Positions 1 through 10,400 are shown, counted from the first letter of the stretch. The stretch is DNA of 64,000 bases from Candidatus Microgenomates bacterium (GCA_016188915.1 JACPGU010000001.1:134984-198983), one strand, 5' to 3'. Notes: generated by a model not told the origin, from the letters alone. Translations and numbers: made by a program.

Positions 1-246
1 TCCGATACGACGACTACGCACTTTTAGGCTGGGAGAGACATTTTTAATAGCATTGTTAAAAACATCGATACCCTTTTTGTCAGTCTTTTTTTCCACTATT
101 TCCAAAGCATCATAAAAAATACGAGTAGCCAAAGATTTTTTGCCACCCCACATCAGATTGTTGATAAATTTGGCAACCACAACTGACCCATAAACAGGGT
201 CTGGCTGGATCTCTCTTTTTGGCGCTTGTTTTGAACCTCGGCTCAT
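1..246 (-). CDS. rpsG: 30S ribosomal protein S7 (C-terminus cut by window edge)
   Basis: S7 binds the 3' major domain of 16S rRNA and nucleates 30S head assembly. The 82 visible residues start MSRGSKQAPKRE and contain the S7 hallmark stretch with GSVVVAKFINNLMWGGKKS near residues 20-40. The stop lies beyond the left edge. It follows rpsL on the same strand in the classical rpoB-rpoC-rpsL-rpsG order, and fusA would be the usual next gene. Confidence 0.93.
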   Translation of the reverse strand, partial: MSRGSKQAPKREIQPDPVYGSVVVAKFINNLMWGGKKSLATRIFYDALEIVEKKTDKKGIDVFNNAIKNVSPSLKVRSRRIG

Positions 247-338
247 GGCTAAAAAATTAATAAAATAAAAAAGTAAAAAATTAAGAATTCTGCAATTATT
301 ATTTTCTTAATTTCTTATTTTCTTAATTTCTTAATTCC

Positions 339-752
339 TTATTTCCGCTTTGCTCCATACCTAGAACGACCTTGCTGTCTTTTTTCTACCCCTCCAGCAT
401 CCAACATGCCACGCACAATATGATATCTAACCCCCGGTAGGTCTTTTACTCTGCCACCACGGATAACCACTACTGAGTGTTCTTGAAGATTGTGCCCGAT
501 CCCCGGGATGTAGGCTGTCACTTCCATACCATTAGTCAATCTGACACGAGCGATTTTACGCAAAGCGGAGTTTGGCTTTTTCGGTGTCATCGTCGTCACC
601 TTGGTGCAAACACCGCGCTTAAAAGGCGAACCTTTTTTACTCTCCGTAGTGCGACCTTTGATGGAATTAAAACCCAAAAGCAAAGCTGGCGCCTTGCTTT
701 TTTTTGCGGCGCTCTTTCTCCCCTTGCGAATTAATTGATTAATGGTAGGCAC
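339..752 (-). CDS. rpsL: 30S ribosomal protein S12
   Basis: S12 sits at the decoding centre of the 30S subunit and controls fidelity. The 137-residue product is full length and carries the universal TPKKPNSALRK block and the PGIGHNLQEHS block, the sites of streptomycin resistance in other bacteria. It lies between rpoC and rpsG, separated from rpsG by about 90 bp of AT-rich repeat (TTTCTTATTTTCTTAA type). Confidence 0.98.
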   Translation of the reverse strand: MPTINQLIRKGRKSAAKKSKAPALLLGFNSIKGRTTESKKGSPFKRGVCTKVTTMTPKKPNSALRKIARVRLTNGMEVTAYIPGIGHNLQEHSVVVIRGGRVKDLPGVRYHIVRGMLDAGGVEKRQQGRSRYGAKRK

Positions 753-867
753 AAAAATAAAATAAAATTTCTAATTAACCTAATTGACCTAATTTCTAAT
801 TAATTAAATCAATTAGAAATTTTGCGAACATTTAACATTATAGCAAAAACAACGCGCTATTTCAACC

Positions 868-3800
868 CTATTGTCTTCGGCGAGTGGCAAAACCAGTGCC
901 GGCAGGAATTAATTTACCCAAAATCGTATTCTCTTTCAAGCCTCGCAGACGGTCTACTTTGCCTACCGTTGCCGCGTCAATCAAAACCGAAGTCGTCTCT
1001 TGGAAGGAAGCGGCCGACAAGAAAGAATCTGTGTTCAATGAAGATTTAGTGACACCCAAAAGCAATTCTTCCCAGGCTATTAATTTCTTACGAGATTTTT
1101 CTAATTTTTTGTTCATGGCTCGAACCGACGAAAGCGTAACAATATCGCCTTCCAAAAATTCGCTCGCACCCGGATCGGTGATACGAACCTTGGAGAACAT
1201 TTGGCGAATAATAATTTCAATATGCTTGTCGTTGATGGACTGGCCCTGCGATTCGTATATTTCCTGAATTTCTTTGACAATATATCTTTTGACCGCGCCA
1301 GAGTCTCTGATATCCATTAGCTGATGCAAGTCAATATGGCCCTCCGTGATTTGCGCGCCTTTTTCTATTTTTTCACCCTCCCCTACCAAAACCTCTATCC
1401 CGCGGTCAATATTGTAGATTCTTTCTTCTTTTGTAGCGTAGGTCAGAATAATTTTTTGCGCGTTTTTATCTATTTTGACCACACCCTTACCATGCGCCTT
1501 CAAGTGTTTTGTTTTGCTCAAATCCAAAACAGTTTGACCGTCGGCTACTTTGTCTCCATCTTTGACCAAAATTTTAGCGTTTTTAGGAATTTCTATAATA
1601 TCTTTTTTGAAATCATCGGAAGAAATTGTCACCGTGATTTTTCCATCTTTATCTTCGGTTAAAGAAACTGCTCCAGAGATCTCGGAAATAATCGCCAGAC
1701 CCTTGGGGGCGCGCGCCTCAAAAAGCTCTTCTACGCGAGGCAAACCTTGGGTAATATCACGTTTGGCAATACCACCAGAGTGAAAAGTTCTCATTGTCAA
1801 CTGCGTGCCAGGCTCACCGATAGATTGAGCTGCCATAATACCCACCGCTTCTCCCATCATTACGATTTGTCCGCGCGCCAAATCACGACCATAGCAAGTC
1901 TGGCAAATCCCCCATTCCGCTTCACATTCCAAAGCCGTCTTTACGGCCACCGTATCAATGAATCCATCATCAATAATTTTTTTGATTTTTTCCAAAGTCA
2001 ACTCTTCGCCTTTGGCAAAAAGAATTTTCTTATTTTTGCCAACTATGTCACGCGCGATAATACGTCCGTCCAGTCTTTTGATAAAATCTCGATCTATGTC
2101 TTCAGCATTACTTTTGGCAAATTCCATTGCCGCGCTAGTGCCACAATCTTCTAGGCTGATAATCATATCTTGCGCCACATCAACCAAGCGGCGGGTCAAA
2201 TAACCGGCATCTGAAGTTCGAAGCGCTGTATCAGCCAAGCCTTTTCTCGCGCCGTGAGAAGAAATAAAATATTCCAGAACAGTCAGTCCTTCTTTAAAGT
2301 TGGATTTGACCGGCAGGTCAATAATATCTCCGGTCGGACTCTGCAAGAGTCCTCTCATCGCCACTACTTGAGAAAGGTGGTCTTTGTTGCCGCGCGCCTT
2401 GGAAGTAATCATGATGGTAACAGGATTTTCTCGGTCAAAACGAGCGAAAAGATCTTTTTCAATTTTTTCTTTGGTAGCCGTCCAAATCTCAATATTTTTC
2501 AAATATTTTTCAGTCGGAGTGATTAGGCCTTTTTTATATTGATTATCCACTTCGTCTATTTTGCGCTCGGCTTCTGTTATTTCCTTGGTTTTGTTTTCGG
2601 GGATATGTAAATCGTCAACCGAAAGGCTAATGCCTGACAAAGTGGCTGCCAACATTCCGATACTTTTGATATCGTCAACCAGAATAGCTGTTTTCTCAAT
2701 GCCTAATTCTTTAAAAGATTTGGCGATTATTTTTTCCAAATCACCTTTGGCCACGGTAGCATTTACGAAATCTATTTCATCTGGGATGTATTGATTGAAC
2801 CAAATACGACCCAATGTTGTTTCTATTATCTTATCGTCCATACGCACTTTTATTTTAGCCTGCATATGGATTTGCCCAAGCTGATAGGCCATATTGGCTT
2901 CTTCCGCGCTGTGGAAAGCGCGACCTTCACCTAAAACACCAGACGCTTCCATTGTCAGATAATAGCAACCCAAGGCGATATCCTGAGAAGGAGCAACAGA
3001 AGGAGAACCGTCGGACGGTTTCAGTAGATTTTTGGAAGAGAGCATAATATTGGCAGCTTCTTCTTGGGCCGGTCGCGACAGTGGTACATGAATGGCCATC
3101 TGGTCGCCATCAAAGTCGGCGTTGAAAGGAGAACAAACTAAAGGGTGAATACGAATAGCCTTGCCTTCAATTAATTTTACCTTAAAAGCCTGGATGCCCA
3201 AGCGATGCAAAGTCGGCGCGCGATTAAGTAAAACATAATATTTTTTAGTGATTTCTTCCAAAATATCCCAAACTTCAGAGATGCCAGAGTCTATCAATTT
3301 GGAGGCGCTTTTGGCGCTGTGGGTAAAGCCTCGACCGATTAATTCCGCGATAATGAAGGGTTTGAACAATTCCAAAGCCATAGTCTTTGGTATGCCACAC
3401 TCATCCAAGCGCATATCGGGTCCGCCAACGATTACCGAACGACCGGAATAATCTACGCGCTTGCCCAAAAGATTTTGACGGAAACGCCCCTGTTTGCCCT
3501 TCAGCCCTTCGGACAAAGATTTTAATTTTTTCTTGCCGACAACAGCAGTTTTGCCACGCGCCGAATCAGTACCTATCAAGGCATCTACCGCTTCTTGCAA
3601 CATTCTTTTTTCATTTCTTTGGATAACTTCTGGCGCGCGTAATTCCTGCAAACGCTTCAAGCGATTGTTGCGATTGATAACCCTGCGATACAAATCATTA
3701 ATATCAGAAGTCGCGAAACGACCGCCATCCAATGGCACCATCGGTCGCAAATCTGGCGGGATCACCGCTACGTGAGTCAAAATCATCCAAGCCGGGTCAA

Positions 3801-4731
3801 TACTGGCGCGATCCAAACCTTTCAGAAAACGTAATCTTTTGCTGATTTTTTTGCGTCTCTGGCCAGAGGCGATATCTCGTTCTTTTTCTAATTCACCAAT
3901 CATTTTTTTGATATCCAATTCTTTAACGAGATTCAAAATAGCTTCGGCGCCAATGCCTGCTTTGAAAAAATCACCATACTTTTGCCTCAAATCAGAATAT
4001 TTACCTTCGGAGATAATAGCATATTTATTCAGACGAACGATATCATCTTTGGCTTCCTCAAAGGCCAATTGAATTTCGGCTGTTTTCTGCTCCATTTCCT
4101 TTTCCCAAAGACTGAATTCTCCCTGAACTTTTTTGACGATTTCTTTTTTGTCCATTCCAGGATGCTTTTTGGCCAAATCTTGCTTTTGCTTTTCTAGCTC
4201 ATTTTTCTTTTTGGTGTGCTCCTTGCTTGTCTCTTTTTTGAAATCTTCCACTTCTTCTTTCAGCTTGCTCAAAATTTGTTGCTTGGTTTTTTCATCAACG
4301 CTTACAACAACAAAATTAGCAAAATAGATTACTTTTTCCAAATCGCGGACAGAGATGCCAAGATACATGCCAATACGGGAGGGCACGCCTCTTAAATACC
4401 AGATATGAGCAACTGGTGTAGCCAATTTTATATGTCCCATTCTTTCGCGACGGACCAAACTCCTAGTCACTTGTACTCCGCATTTGTCACAGATAATACC
4501 TTTGTAGCGAATTTTTTTGTATTTGCCACAGTAACATTCCCAGTCCTTGGTCGGACCAAAAATACGCTCGCAAAACAATCCGTCTTTTTCCGGTTTTTGA
4601 GTGCGATAATTGATAGTCTCTGGTTTGGTGACCTCGCCATGCGACCAAGAAAGAATATGTTCCGGGCTGGCCAAAGAGACTTTAATAGCATCAAAATCAG
4701 TGACTTTTTCTCCGAGCTGATCTTTGATCAT
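868..4731 (-). CDS. rpoC: DNA-directed RNA polymerase subunit beta'
   Basis: Catalytic clamp subunit of RNA polymerase, 1287 aa. The N-terminal zinc site is visible (CYCGKYKKIRYKGIICDKCG, about residues 66-85), as is the active-site NADFDGDQM motif that binds the catalytic magnesium. The second zinc cluster near the C-terminal third has CEAEWGICQTCYGRDL. Residues of about 150-230 form a charged, lysine/glutamate-rich coiled coil. The stop is TAG. It is followed by an AT-rich spacer (753-867) with TTTCTAATTAA-type repeats before rpsL. Confidence 0.98.
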   Translation of the reverse strand: MIKDQLGEKVTDFDAIKVSLASPEHILSWSHGEVTKPETINYRTQKPEKDGLFCERIFGPTKDWECYCGKYKKIRYKGIICDKCGVQVTRSLVRRERMGHIKLATPVAHIWYLRGVPSRIGMYLGISVRDLEKVIYFANFVVVSVDEKTKQQILSKLKEEVEDFKKETSKEHTKKKNELEKQKQDLAKKHPGMDKKEIVKKVQGEFSLWEKEMEQKTAEIQLAFEEAKDDIVRLNKYAIISEGKYSDLRQKYGDFFKAGIGAEAILNLVKELDIKKMIGELEKERDIASGQRRKKISKRLRFLKGLDRASIDPAWMILTHVAVIPPDLRPMVPLDGGRFATSDINDLYRRVINRNNRLKRLQELRAPEVIQRNEKRMLQEAVDALIGTDSARGKTAVVGKKKLKSLSEGLKGKQGRFRQNLLGKRVDYSGRSVIVGGPDMRLDECGIPKTMALELFKPFIIAELIGRGFTHSAKSASKLIDSGISEVWDILEEITKKYYVLLNRAPTLHRLGIQAFKVKLIEGKAIRIHPLVCSPFNADFDGDQMAIHVPLSRPAQEEAANIMLSSKNLLKPSDGSPSVAPSQDIALGCYYLTMEASGVLGEGRAFHSAEEANMAYQLGQIHMQAKIKVRMDDKIIETTLGRIWFNQYIPDEIDFVNATVAKGDLEKIIAKSFKELGIEKTAILVDDIKSIGMLAATLSGISLSVDDLHIPENKTKEITEAERKIDEVDNQYKKGLITPTEKYLKNIEIWTATKEKIEKDLFARFDRENPVTIMITSKARGNKDHLSQVVAMRGLLQSPTGDIIDLPVKSNFKEGLTVLEYFISSHGARKGLADTALRTSDAGYLTRRLVDVAQDMIISLEDCGTSAAMEFAKSNAEDIDRDFIKRLDGRIIARDIVGKNKKILFAKGEELTLEKIKKIIDDGFIDTVAVKTALECEAEWGICQTCYGRDLARGQIVMMGEAVGIMAAQSIGEPGTQLTMRTFHSGGIAKRDITQGLPRVEELFEARAPKGLAIISEISGAVSLTEDKDGKITVTISSDDFKKDIIEIPKNAKILVKDGDKVADGQTVLDLSKTKHLKAHGKGVVKIDKNAQKIILTYATKEERIYNIDRGIEVLVGEGEKIEKGAQITEGHIDLHQLMDIRDSGAVKRYIVKEIQEIYESQGQSINDKHIEIIIRQMFSKVRITDPGASEFLEGDIVTLSSVRAMNKKLEKSRKKLIAWEELLLGVTKSSLNTDSFLSAASFQETTSVLIDAATVGKVDRLRGLKENTILGKLIPAGTGFATRRRQ

Positions 4732-4773
4732 AAGGATTGATTACTGGTTGGTTGATAATTATTACTAATGAGC

Positions 4774-7700
4774 TTATTCCGTTTCTTTTATTTCTTCTTC
4801 CATCTCTTCTGATTTTTCCGGCATGTCGTCAAAACTTTCTTCTTCCAATTCTAAATCTTCTATTTGTTCTTCTGGCGCGTCAGATATTTCTTTGTTCGGC
4901 TCTCCTTCATCGCCCTCAATGCTAAACCCGCCACCGGCCAAATCAGCGTCAGTAGCTATTATTTCACCCAAATTCAGGGTCGCTTCTTGATTCAAATCTT
5001 CAATTCCTTGATCGGCTACTTTTTCAGCGTCTATTATCTCTTCTCCTTCTTCGCTTTCGCGAATCAATTCCACGGCCAAGCCCAAGCCCTCTAACTCCTT
5101 AACCAAAACATTAAAGGATTCTGGAATGGAAGGTTTTTTGATTTCTTCATTTTTGATGATAGACTCATAGGCCTTGGAACGACCCCAGACATCATCGGAT
5201 TTGATCGTCAGCATTTCCTGCAAGGTGTGCGCCGCGCCATAAGCTTCTAGCGCCCATACTTCCATTTCTCCAAATCTCTGACCGCCAAATTGCGCGCGAC
5301 CACCCAATGGTTGCTGGGTTACTAAAGAATATGGTCCGATAGAACGAGCATGGATTTTGTCATCTACCAGATGGGAAAGTTTCATCATATATTTGATGCC
5401 TACGGTCGTTTTTTGTCCGAAAGGCTCTCCCGTACGACCGTCATAGAGCTGAACCTTGCCGTCTTCGGGCAATCCCGCCTTTTTCAGCTCACCAACTATT
5501 TCGTCAAAAGAAATCCCTCGAAAAACTGGGCTGGCCGCCTTATAGCCTAATTTACTGGCGGCATAGCCCAAATGCGTTTCCAAAAGTTGCCCTAGATTCA
5601 TACGAGAAATAACACCCAAGGGATTTAAGATCATATCAATTGGCGTTCCGTCAGCAAGCATCGGCATATCTTCTGCTGGCAAAACTTTAGAAACAATGCC
5701 CTTGTTGCCGTGACGGCCTGCCATTTTGTCGCCTACAACTATTTTTCTAAATTGCGCGACCGAGACTTCTATTTTGGTAATAACGCCAGAAGATAATTCG
5801 TCGCCGCGATCGGCGTGAAATTCTCTGACGTCCACCACCTTACCGTATTCGCCGTGTGGCAGACGCAACGAAACATCTTTGACGTCACGAGCTTTTTCGC
5901 CGAAAATAGCGCGCAATAATCTTTCTTCTGGTGTCAATTCAGTCTCGCCCTTGGGAGTGATTTTGCCTACCAAAATATCGCCGGCTTTGACTTCGGCGCC
6001 GATTCTAATAATACCCATTTCGTCTAGATTTTTTAAAGCTTCATCGCCGACATTGGGAATATCTCGCGTTACTATCTCCGGCCCCAATTTGGTATCACGA
6101 ACTTCAATAGAATAATCTTCAATATGAATAGAGCTGTAAATATCATCATGAACTAGACGCTCGGAAACTATAATAGCGTCTTCAAAGCCAAAACCACTCC
6201 AAGTCATAAAAGCGACAAAGACATTTTGTCCCAAGGCCGCCTCTCCCCGATCGGTAGCCATACCATCGGCCAAAATATCCCCTGCCTCTACCTTGTCGTC
6301 AATATTAACCAAAACTTTATGAGAAATACAGGTACGATCATTAGATCTGACAAAACGACGTAATTTGTAGCTGCTGGCTACTCCGCCTTTTTCGCTAACA
6401 ATTATTTCTGTATCTGTAATTTCTTTTACTGTTCCGGCATTTTTGGCAATCAACATCTGACCAGAATTGCGGGCTACAAATTCTTCCATACCAGTGCCAA
6501 CAATGGGCGCTTTTGATTTTACCAATGGTACCGCCTGACGCAACATGTTGGAGCCCATCAAGGCACGGCGCACTTCGTCATGTTCAACAAAGGGAATCAG
6601 AGAAGCCGTTACCCCGACAATTTGACGAGTGGAGACATCCATATAGTCTATTTTTTCCGGCGCTACAACATCTGGCTCACTGTGATTGCGCACAGCTACC
6701 CTTTTTTCTACGAAATAACCTTCTTTATCTATTTGAGAGTTAGCCTGCGCGATAATGTTTTTTTCATCCTCTTCAGCATCCAAATACATTACCTGTCCCG
6801 TCACGCGCGGTTTAACCAAAATTTTTTCTATTTTTAGATAAGAAAATTTTTCTGCTAATTCTTTAGTTATTTTTTCGTCTTTTTTGGCTATCGTTTTACC
6901 TTTTCCGTCGACGACATCTTCTCGCAAAGTATGCCCTATCGGATCACGGCCGTCGTTTTTGGCCTTGCGCTGGACATAAATGTAGGGAGTTTCCATAAAC
7001 CCATACTCGTTGACCCTGACATAGGTAGCAAAATAAGCGATTAAGCCAATATTGGGACCTTCGGGAGTCTCTACCGGACATAGGCGGCCATAGTGAGAAG
7101 AGTGGACATCGCGCACTTCAAAGCCGGCTCTTTCACGAGAAAGCCCTCCCGGTCCCATGGCCGAAAGACGTCTTTTATGTTCCAGCTCTGAGAGTAGATT
7201 GGTTTGATCCATGAATTGAGACAGCTGAGAAGAAGCGAAATGTTCTTGCAAGACAGCCGTGATCGGACGCACATTAATCAATTGCGCCGGCGTCACTGAT
7301 TCAATATCCACTACGCTCATGCGATCTTTGATCATTCTTTCTACACGCAAAAAGCCGATGCGCACGCGTCTTTGCACCAATTCACCGACAGCCCGCACAC
7401 GGCGATTTTTCAAATGGTCAATATTGTCAGGGATAGCGTCAGGATCATTATTGAGACGAATGATTTCTCTAACAACAGCCACGATATCTTCTTTTTGCAA
7501 AACTCTGTGAGCAATATCATTCGGGATATCTAGATTTAGCCTTTTATTGATTTTGTAACGTCCGACTTTGGAAAAATCATAGCGACGGAAATTAAAAAAC
7601 ATATTATCCACCAAAGTTTTGGCATTTTCTACCGTCACCAAATCACCCGGACGAATACGACGATAAACATCCAAAATAGCAGCGTCCATGGTCGTAGCCG

Positions 7701-8379
7701 GATCTTTTTCCAGGGTCGTTCTGATAAATGGTCTATCAGGGTCAGTATCAACATCGGCAAAAAGCTTGATTAATTGGTCGTTATCCCCCAACCCAAAAGC
7801 TTTCAGCAAAGTAGTGATTGGGATTTTTCTTTTGCGATCTATTTTAACTGAAATAATATTTTTACTAGAAGTCTCCAGCTCTAGCCAAGCGCCTCGATCA
7901 GGAATAATTTTGGCACCAAAAAGATCCGTTCCGGAAGAATTGTCAGAAGTGAATAAAACTCCAGGGGAACGGACGATTTGTGATACTACTACTCTTTCAA
8001 TGCCATTGATAATAAAAGTACCCTGATCGGTCATGAGTGGAAAATCACCCAGAAAAACGCTTTGTTCTTTAATCTCGCCGGTATTTTTGTTAACCAAACG
8101 AATACGGCAACGTACCGCGGCCTTGTAGGTAAGATTTCTGGTTCGGACATCATCTTCAGAATATTTCGGCTCTTCTACTTTGTAGTCCAGAAAATAGAGT
8201 TCTAGATTTTTCCCGATAAAGTCCTCTACGGGGTTTAATTCTTCAAAAATTTCCTTCAGCCCTTCCTCTAAAAACCAACGGTATGAGTCCAGTTGCACCT
8301 CAATAAGATTGGGAGGGGCAATAACTTCGTCATTAGGACGAAAATATTTTCTTTCAGAGACAGAGTTTTTTGAGACCAT
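4774..8379 (-). CDS. rpoB: DNA-directed RNA polymerase subunit beta
   Basis: Beta subunit, the other half of the polymerase active centre. The start is placed at ATG 8379 (MVSKNSVSERKYF) because GGGGAGG lies 6 bp upstream; an in-frame TTG 15 bp earlier would swallow that site. The rifampicin-pocket region (SSQLSQFMDQTNLLSELEHK) and the GDKMAGRHGNKG motif are intact. Unusual is the C-terminus: after the normal KELEGLGLAVEL end there are roughly 95 extra residues, very rich in Glu and Asp (ending EEMEEEIKETE). It precedes rpoC by about 40 bp. Confidence 0.98.
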   Translation of the reverse strand: MVSKNSVSERKYFRPNDEVIAPPNLIEVQLDSYRWFLEEGLKEIFEELNPVEDFIGKNLELYFLDYKVEEPKYSEDDVRTRNLTYKAAVRCRIRLVNKNTGEIKEQSVFLGDFPLMTDQGTFIINGIERVVVSQIVRSPGVLFTSDNSSGTDLFGAKIIPDRGAWLELETSSKNIISVKIDRKRKIPITTLLKAFGLGDNDQLIKLFADVDTDPDRPFIRTTLEKDPATTMDAAILDVYRRIRPGDLVTVENAKTLVDNMFFNFRRYDFSKVGRYKINKRLNLDIPNDIAHRVLQKEDIVAVVREIIRLNNDPDAIPDNIDHLKNRRVRAVGELVQRRVRIGFLRVERMIKDRMSVVDIESVTPAQLINVRPITAVLQEHFASSQLSQFMDQTNLLSELEHKRRLSAMGPGGLSRERAGFEVRDVHSSHYGRLCPVETPEGPNIGLIAYFATYVRVNEYGFMETPYIYVQRKAKNDGRDPIGHTLREDVVDGKGKTIAKKDEKITKELAEKFSYLKIEKILVKPRVTGQVMYLDAEEDEKNIIAQANSQIDKEGYFVEKRVAVRNHSEPDVVAPEKIDYMDVSTRQIVGVTASLIPFVEHDEVRRALMGSNMLRQAVPLVKSKAPIVGTGMEEFVARNSGQMLIAKNAGTVKEITDTEIIVSEKGGVASSYKLRRFVRSNDRTCISHKVLVNIDDKVEAGDILADGMATDRGEAALGQNVFVAFMTWSGFGFEDAIIVSERLVHDDIYSSIHIEDYSIEVRDTKLGPEIVTRDIPNVGDEALKNLDEMGIIRIGAEVKAGDILVGKITPKGETELTPEERLLRAIFGEKARDVKDVSLRLPHGEYGKVVDVREFHADRGDELSSGVITKIEVSVAQFRKIVVGDKMAGRHGNKGIVSKVLPAEDMPMLADGTPIDMILNPLGVISRMNLGQLLETHLGYAASKLGYKAASPVFRGISFDEIVGELKKAGLPEDGKVQLYDGRTGEPFGQKTTVGIKYMMKLSHLVDDKIHARSIGPYSLVTQQPLGGRAQFGGQRFGEMEVWALEAYGAAHTLQEMLTIKSDDVWGRSKAYESIIKNEEIKKPSIPESFNVLVKELEGLGLAVELIRESEEGEEIIDAEKVADQGIEDLNQEATLNLGEIIATDADLAGGGFSIEGDEGEPNKEISDAPEEQIEDLELEEESFDDMPEKSEEMEEEIKETE

Positions 8380-8465
8380 AAAAAACCTCCCCAATTAAAA
8401 ATAAGAAAAGGGAAAATCGGCTTTCCTTAATTGCAAGTAATCAAATTGTTATCCACAATACAATC

Positions 8466-8493
8466 AATATACCATATAGCAACCCCCCGTCAA
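8466..8493 (-). promoter_or_regulatory. rpoBC promoter
   Basis: On the minus strand TTGACG (8488-8493) and TATATT (8466-8471) are separated by 16 bp, about 85 bp upstream of the rpoB start. It probably drives the whole rpoB-rpoC-rpsL-rpsG unit. Confidence 0.6.
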
Positions 8494-8532
8494 GAGGATT
8501 TTATTTATGTATACTCTCTCTGTCAAATACGC

Positions 8533-8538
8533 TATACT
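8533..8538 (+). promoter_or_regulatory. -10 box of a probably leaderless transcript
   Basis: TATACT ends 6 nt before the ATG at 8545 and there is no convincing -35 or Shine-Dalgarno sequence. Transcription from this box would start at or next to the start codon. Confidence 0.45.
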
Positions 8539-8544
8539 GATTTT

Positions 8545-9006
8545 ATGCGCGACGAAAAATGGTTATACCACTTACTAGCCGAAATCAGAGAAAAATATTT
8601 CCCCGATACTAGGGGCAATACTATCAAAATAAAATTTGGCCGACCCAGCCGAACTCGCCTGGGGTCCATTACTTTACGCAAAAAAGGGCAAGAAAACAGA
8701 AGGCTTTTGAGGAATGAAGCTAGAAATATTTCTTCCGACGATTTAGTCAGCGTCATCACTATCAATCCTTTACTTGCCCATGGCGATGTGCCGGACAAAA
8801 TAACTTTGGCCACTATCGTTCATGAATTCATTCATTACGCGCAGGGGTTTAATTCCGCTATTGAACAAAATATTATTCATCCTCACCGTGGCAATATAAT
8901 GCAAAAAGAATTTTCCCGTATCGGCTTGGTTGATCTTTATTTCTTCCAAAAAAACTGGCTCAAAGAAAACTGGATCAGTTTTTTACAAAAGCGCCACTTT
9001 CATTAA
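8545..9006 (+). CDS. SprT-like / HExxH zinc metalloprotease
   Basis: A 153-residue protein starting MRDEKWLYH. It carries a zinc-protease motif HEFIH at residues 93-97 and a downstream histidine-containing block (HPHRGNIMQKEF) that could supply the third ligand. The size and the position of the motif fit the SprT/SprT-like group, which acts on damaged or crosslinked proteins, but specificity cannot be read from the sequence. It is divergent from rpoB. ATG 8545 is chosen over upstream in-frame starts because the -10 box lies immediately before it. Confidence 0.6.
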   Translation: MRDEKWLYHLLAEIREKYFPDTRGNTIKIKFGRPSRTRLGSITLRKKGQENRRLLRNEARNISSDDLVSVITINPLLAHGDVPDKITLATIVHEFIHYAQGFNSAIEQNIIHPHRGNIMQKEFSRIGLVDLYFFQKNWLKENWISFLQKRHFH

Positions 9007-9023
9007 CATTAGTCTTCGCCTAC

Positions 9024-9668
9024 ATGATTTCTTGTCTCGTCCCCGCTTATAATGAAGAAAAAAATATTGTTGAGATGCTACGTGCCGTCAAAAGTGCTGG
9101 TATTTTTGACGAAATTATTGTTATTAATGACGGTTCGGAAGATTTGACTGCTTTTTTGATAGAAAAAGAAGGCGGTGTAGTTTTTATTAATTTGCCAAAA
9201 AATCTGGGTAAGGGTGGTGCTGTCTGGGCCGGCATCAAACAGGCCTGTGGAGAAATAATCGTTATGCTAGATGCCGATCTGGTCGGTATTACGCGCAAAA
9301 GTTTGGAAAAATTAATTGAACCGGTTCAGAGCGGTAGAGCCGATGTCTGCGTTGGTGTTATTAATAGTGGTGGCGAGAGGCCATTCATTGATTTTGCTCA
9401 AAAAAATCTCCACTTTCTCTCTGGCCAGCAAGCCTTTCTCCGCGAATTAGTATTAGACGCTGAAAAAATCAAAGATAGTCGCTTTGGTGTGGAGCTAGAA
9501 TTGCGCGATCATTTCAAAAGAAAGCAAGCCAAAATAGAAAAAATAGTGCTCCACAATATCAAACACCTTTTGAAAGAAGAAAAAATGGGAGTAAGGAAAG
9601 GTTTTGCTAAGCGCCTAAAAATGTATTGGGAGGTCGTGGCTAGCTTCTTTATCGTTTTGTTCCGCTGA
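9024..9668 (+). CDS. Family 2 glycosyltransferase
   Basis: A 214-residue GT-A fold enzyme. The N-terminus CLVPAYNEEKNI is the nucleotide-sugar binding strand, INDGSEDLT follows near residue 38, and the DxD-like metal site is MLDADLVG near residue 82. GT2 enzymes transfer sugars from NDP- or polyprenyl-donors, typically for surface polysaccharide or dolichyl-phosphate sugar synthesis; the acceptor is unknown here. The C-terminal hydrophobic stretch (VVASFFIVLF) may anchor it to the membrane. It abuts the convergent NAD kinase gene with no spacer. Confidence 0.85.
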   Translation: MISCLVPAYNEEKNIVEMLRAVKSAGIFDEIIVINDGSEDLTAFLIEKEGGVVFINLPKNLGKGGAVWAGIKQACGEIIVMLDADLVGITRKSLEKLIEPVQSGRADVCVGVINSGGERPFIDFAQKNLHFLSGQQAFLRELVLDAEKIKDSRFGVELELRDHFKRKQAKIEKIVLHNIKHLLKEEKMGVRKGFAKRLKMYWEVVASFFIVLFR

Positions 9669-10373
9669 TTACCGTAAAAAAATAATAGATGCTTTTTTTT
9701 CGGCCAAACTAATTTCTAGATTATCTCCCGCTTTAAAGATAAAAGAGCGCGGACTATTATCAAAAGTGACTAAGGCTCGACTCCTGGTAACCTGCATTTT
9801 GAAAATTCCTTCTTTCGCTATTATCGGTTCTATTTTTTTGGTGCTGTTATTAAAGGCCGCACCCAAACCTTCGGCAAAATTGATTCTCGTAATACTTTCA
9901 AAATAACCGGTAGAGCCTTGTGCCGTGGCGAAAACCATGCCATCGCCGATAACTTCAATCTTCCGATCGGCATATTGCAGGACAAAGCGCAAAGCCTCGC
10001 GCTGATTGATATTCCTTACCGTCACATCGTTGACGGCAAAAAAAATATTTTTCTTAAAACAAAGTTTTATTTTGTCAATCGGACATATATCGAAATCGCC
10101 TTTTTTTATTTTTTGGATAGAGCGAGTATCGACATCTCCCCTACAAAGACGACAGATTTTACTATTTTTCAAAATCAGTTTTGGCACTCCGGGATATTTT
10201 CTTTCAGCAAAAAGAAAGGTGCCATCACCACCCAAAGTAATAATAAAATCTGGGTTTTTGGACACAATTAAAAAGCCCTGCTCTTTGAGCAAAGTTTTTA
10301 GCTCTTGCGATTTTTCCGCTAGATGCTCCTCCGTCTCTCCACGCGAGACTATCTGCGCTTTTTGCAAACCCAT
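9669..10373 (-). CDS. nadK: NAD kinase (ATP-NAD kinase family)
   Basis: Phosphorylates NAD to NADP. The 234-residue protein shows the family signature GGDGT at residues 48-52 and the second conserved block DGMVFATAQGSTGYFESITR, where the Gly-rich segment shapes the NAD site. It is shorter than typical NAD kinases (about 290 aa), mostly at the N-terminus. Its stop codon is directly adjacent to that of the convergent glycosyltransferase gene. It lies 27 bp downstream of obgE on the same strand and is probably cotranscribed with it. Confidence 0.85.
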   Translation of the reverse strand: MGLQKAQIVSRGETEEHLAEKSQELKTLLKEQGFLIVSKNPDFIITLGGDGTFLFAERKYPGVPKLILKNSKICRLCRGDVDTRSIQKIKKGDFDICPIDKIKLCFKKNIFFAVNDVTVRNINQREALRFVLQYADRKIEVIGDGMVFATAQGSTGYFESITRINFAEGLGAAFNNSTKKIEPIIAKEGIFKMQVTRSRALVTFDNSPRSFIFKAGDNLEISLAEKKASIIFLR

Positions 10374-10400
10374 AATTTATTTTCTCAATTTTTTATTTTC

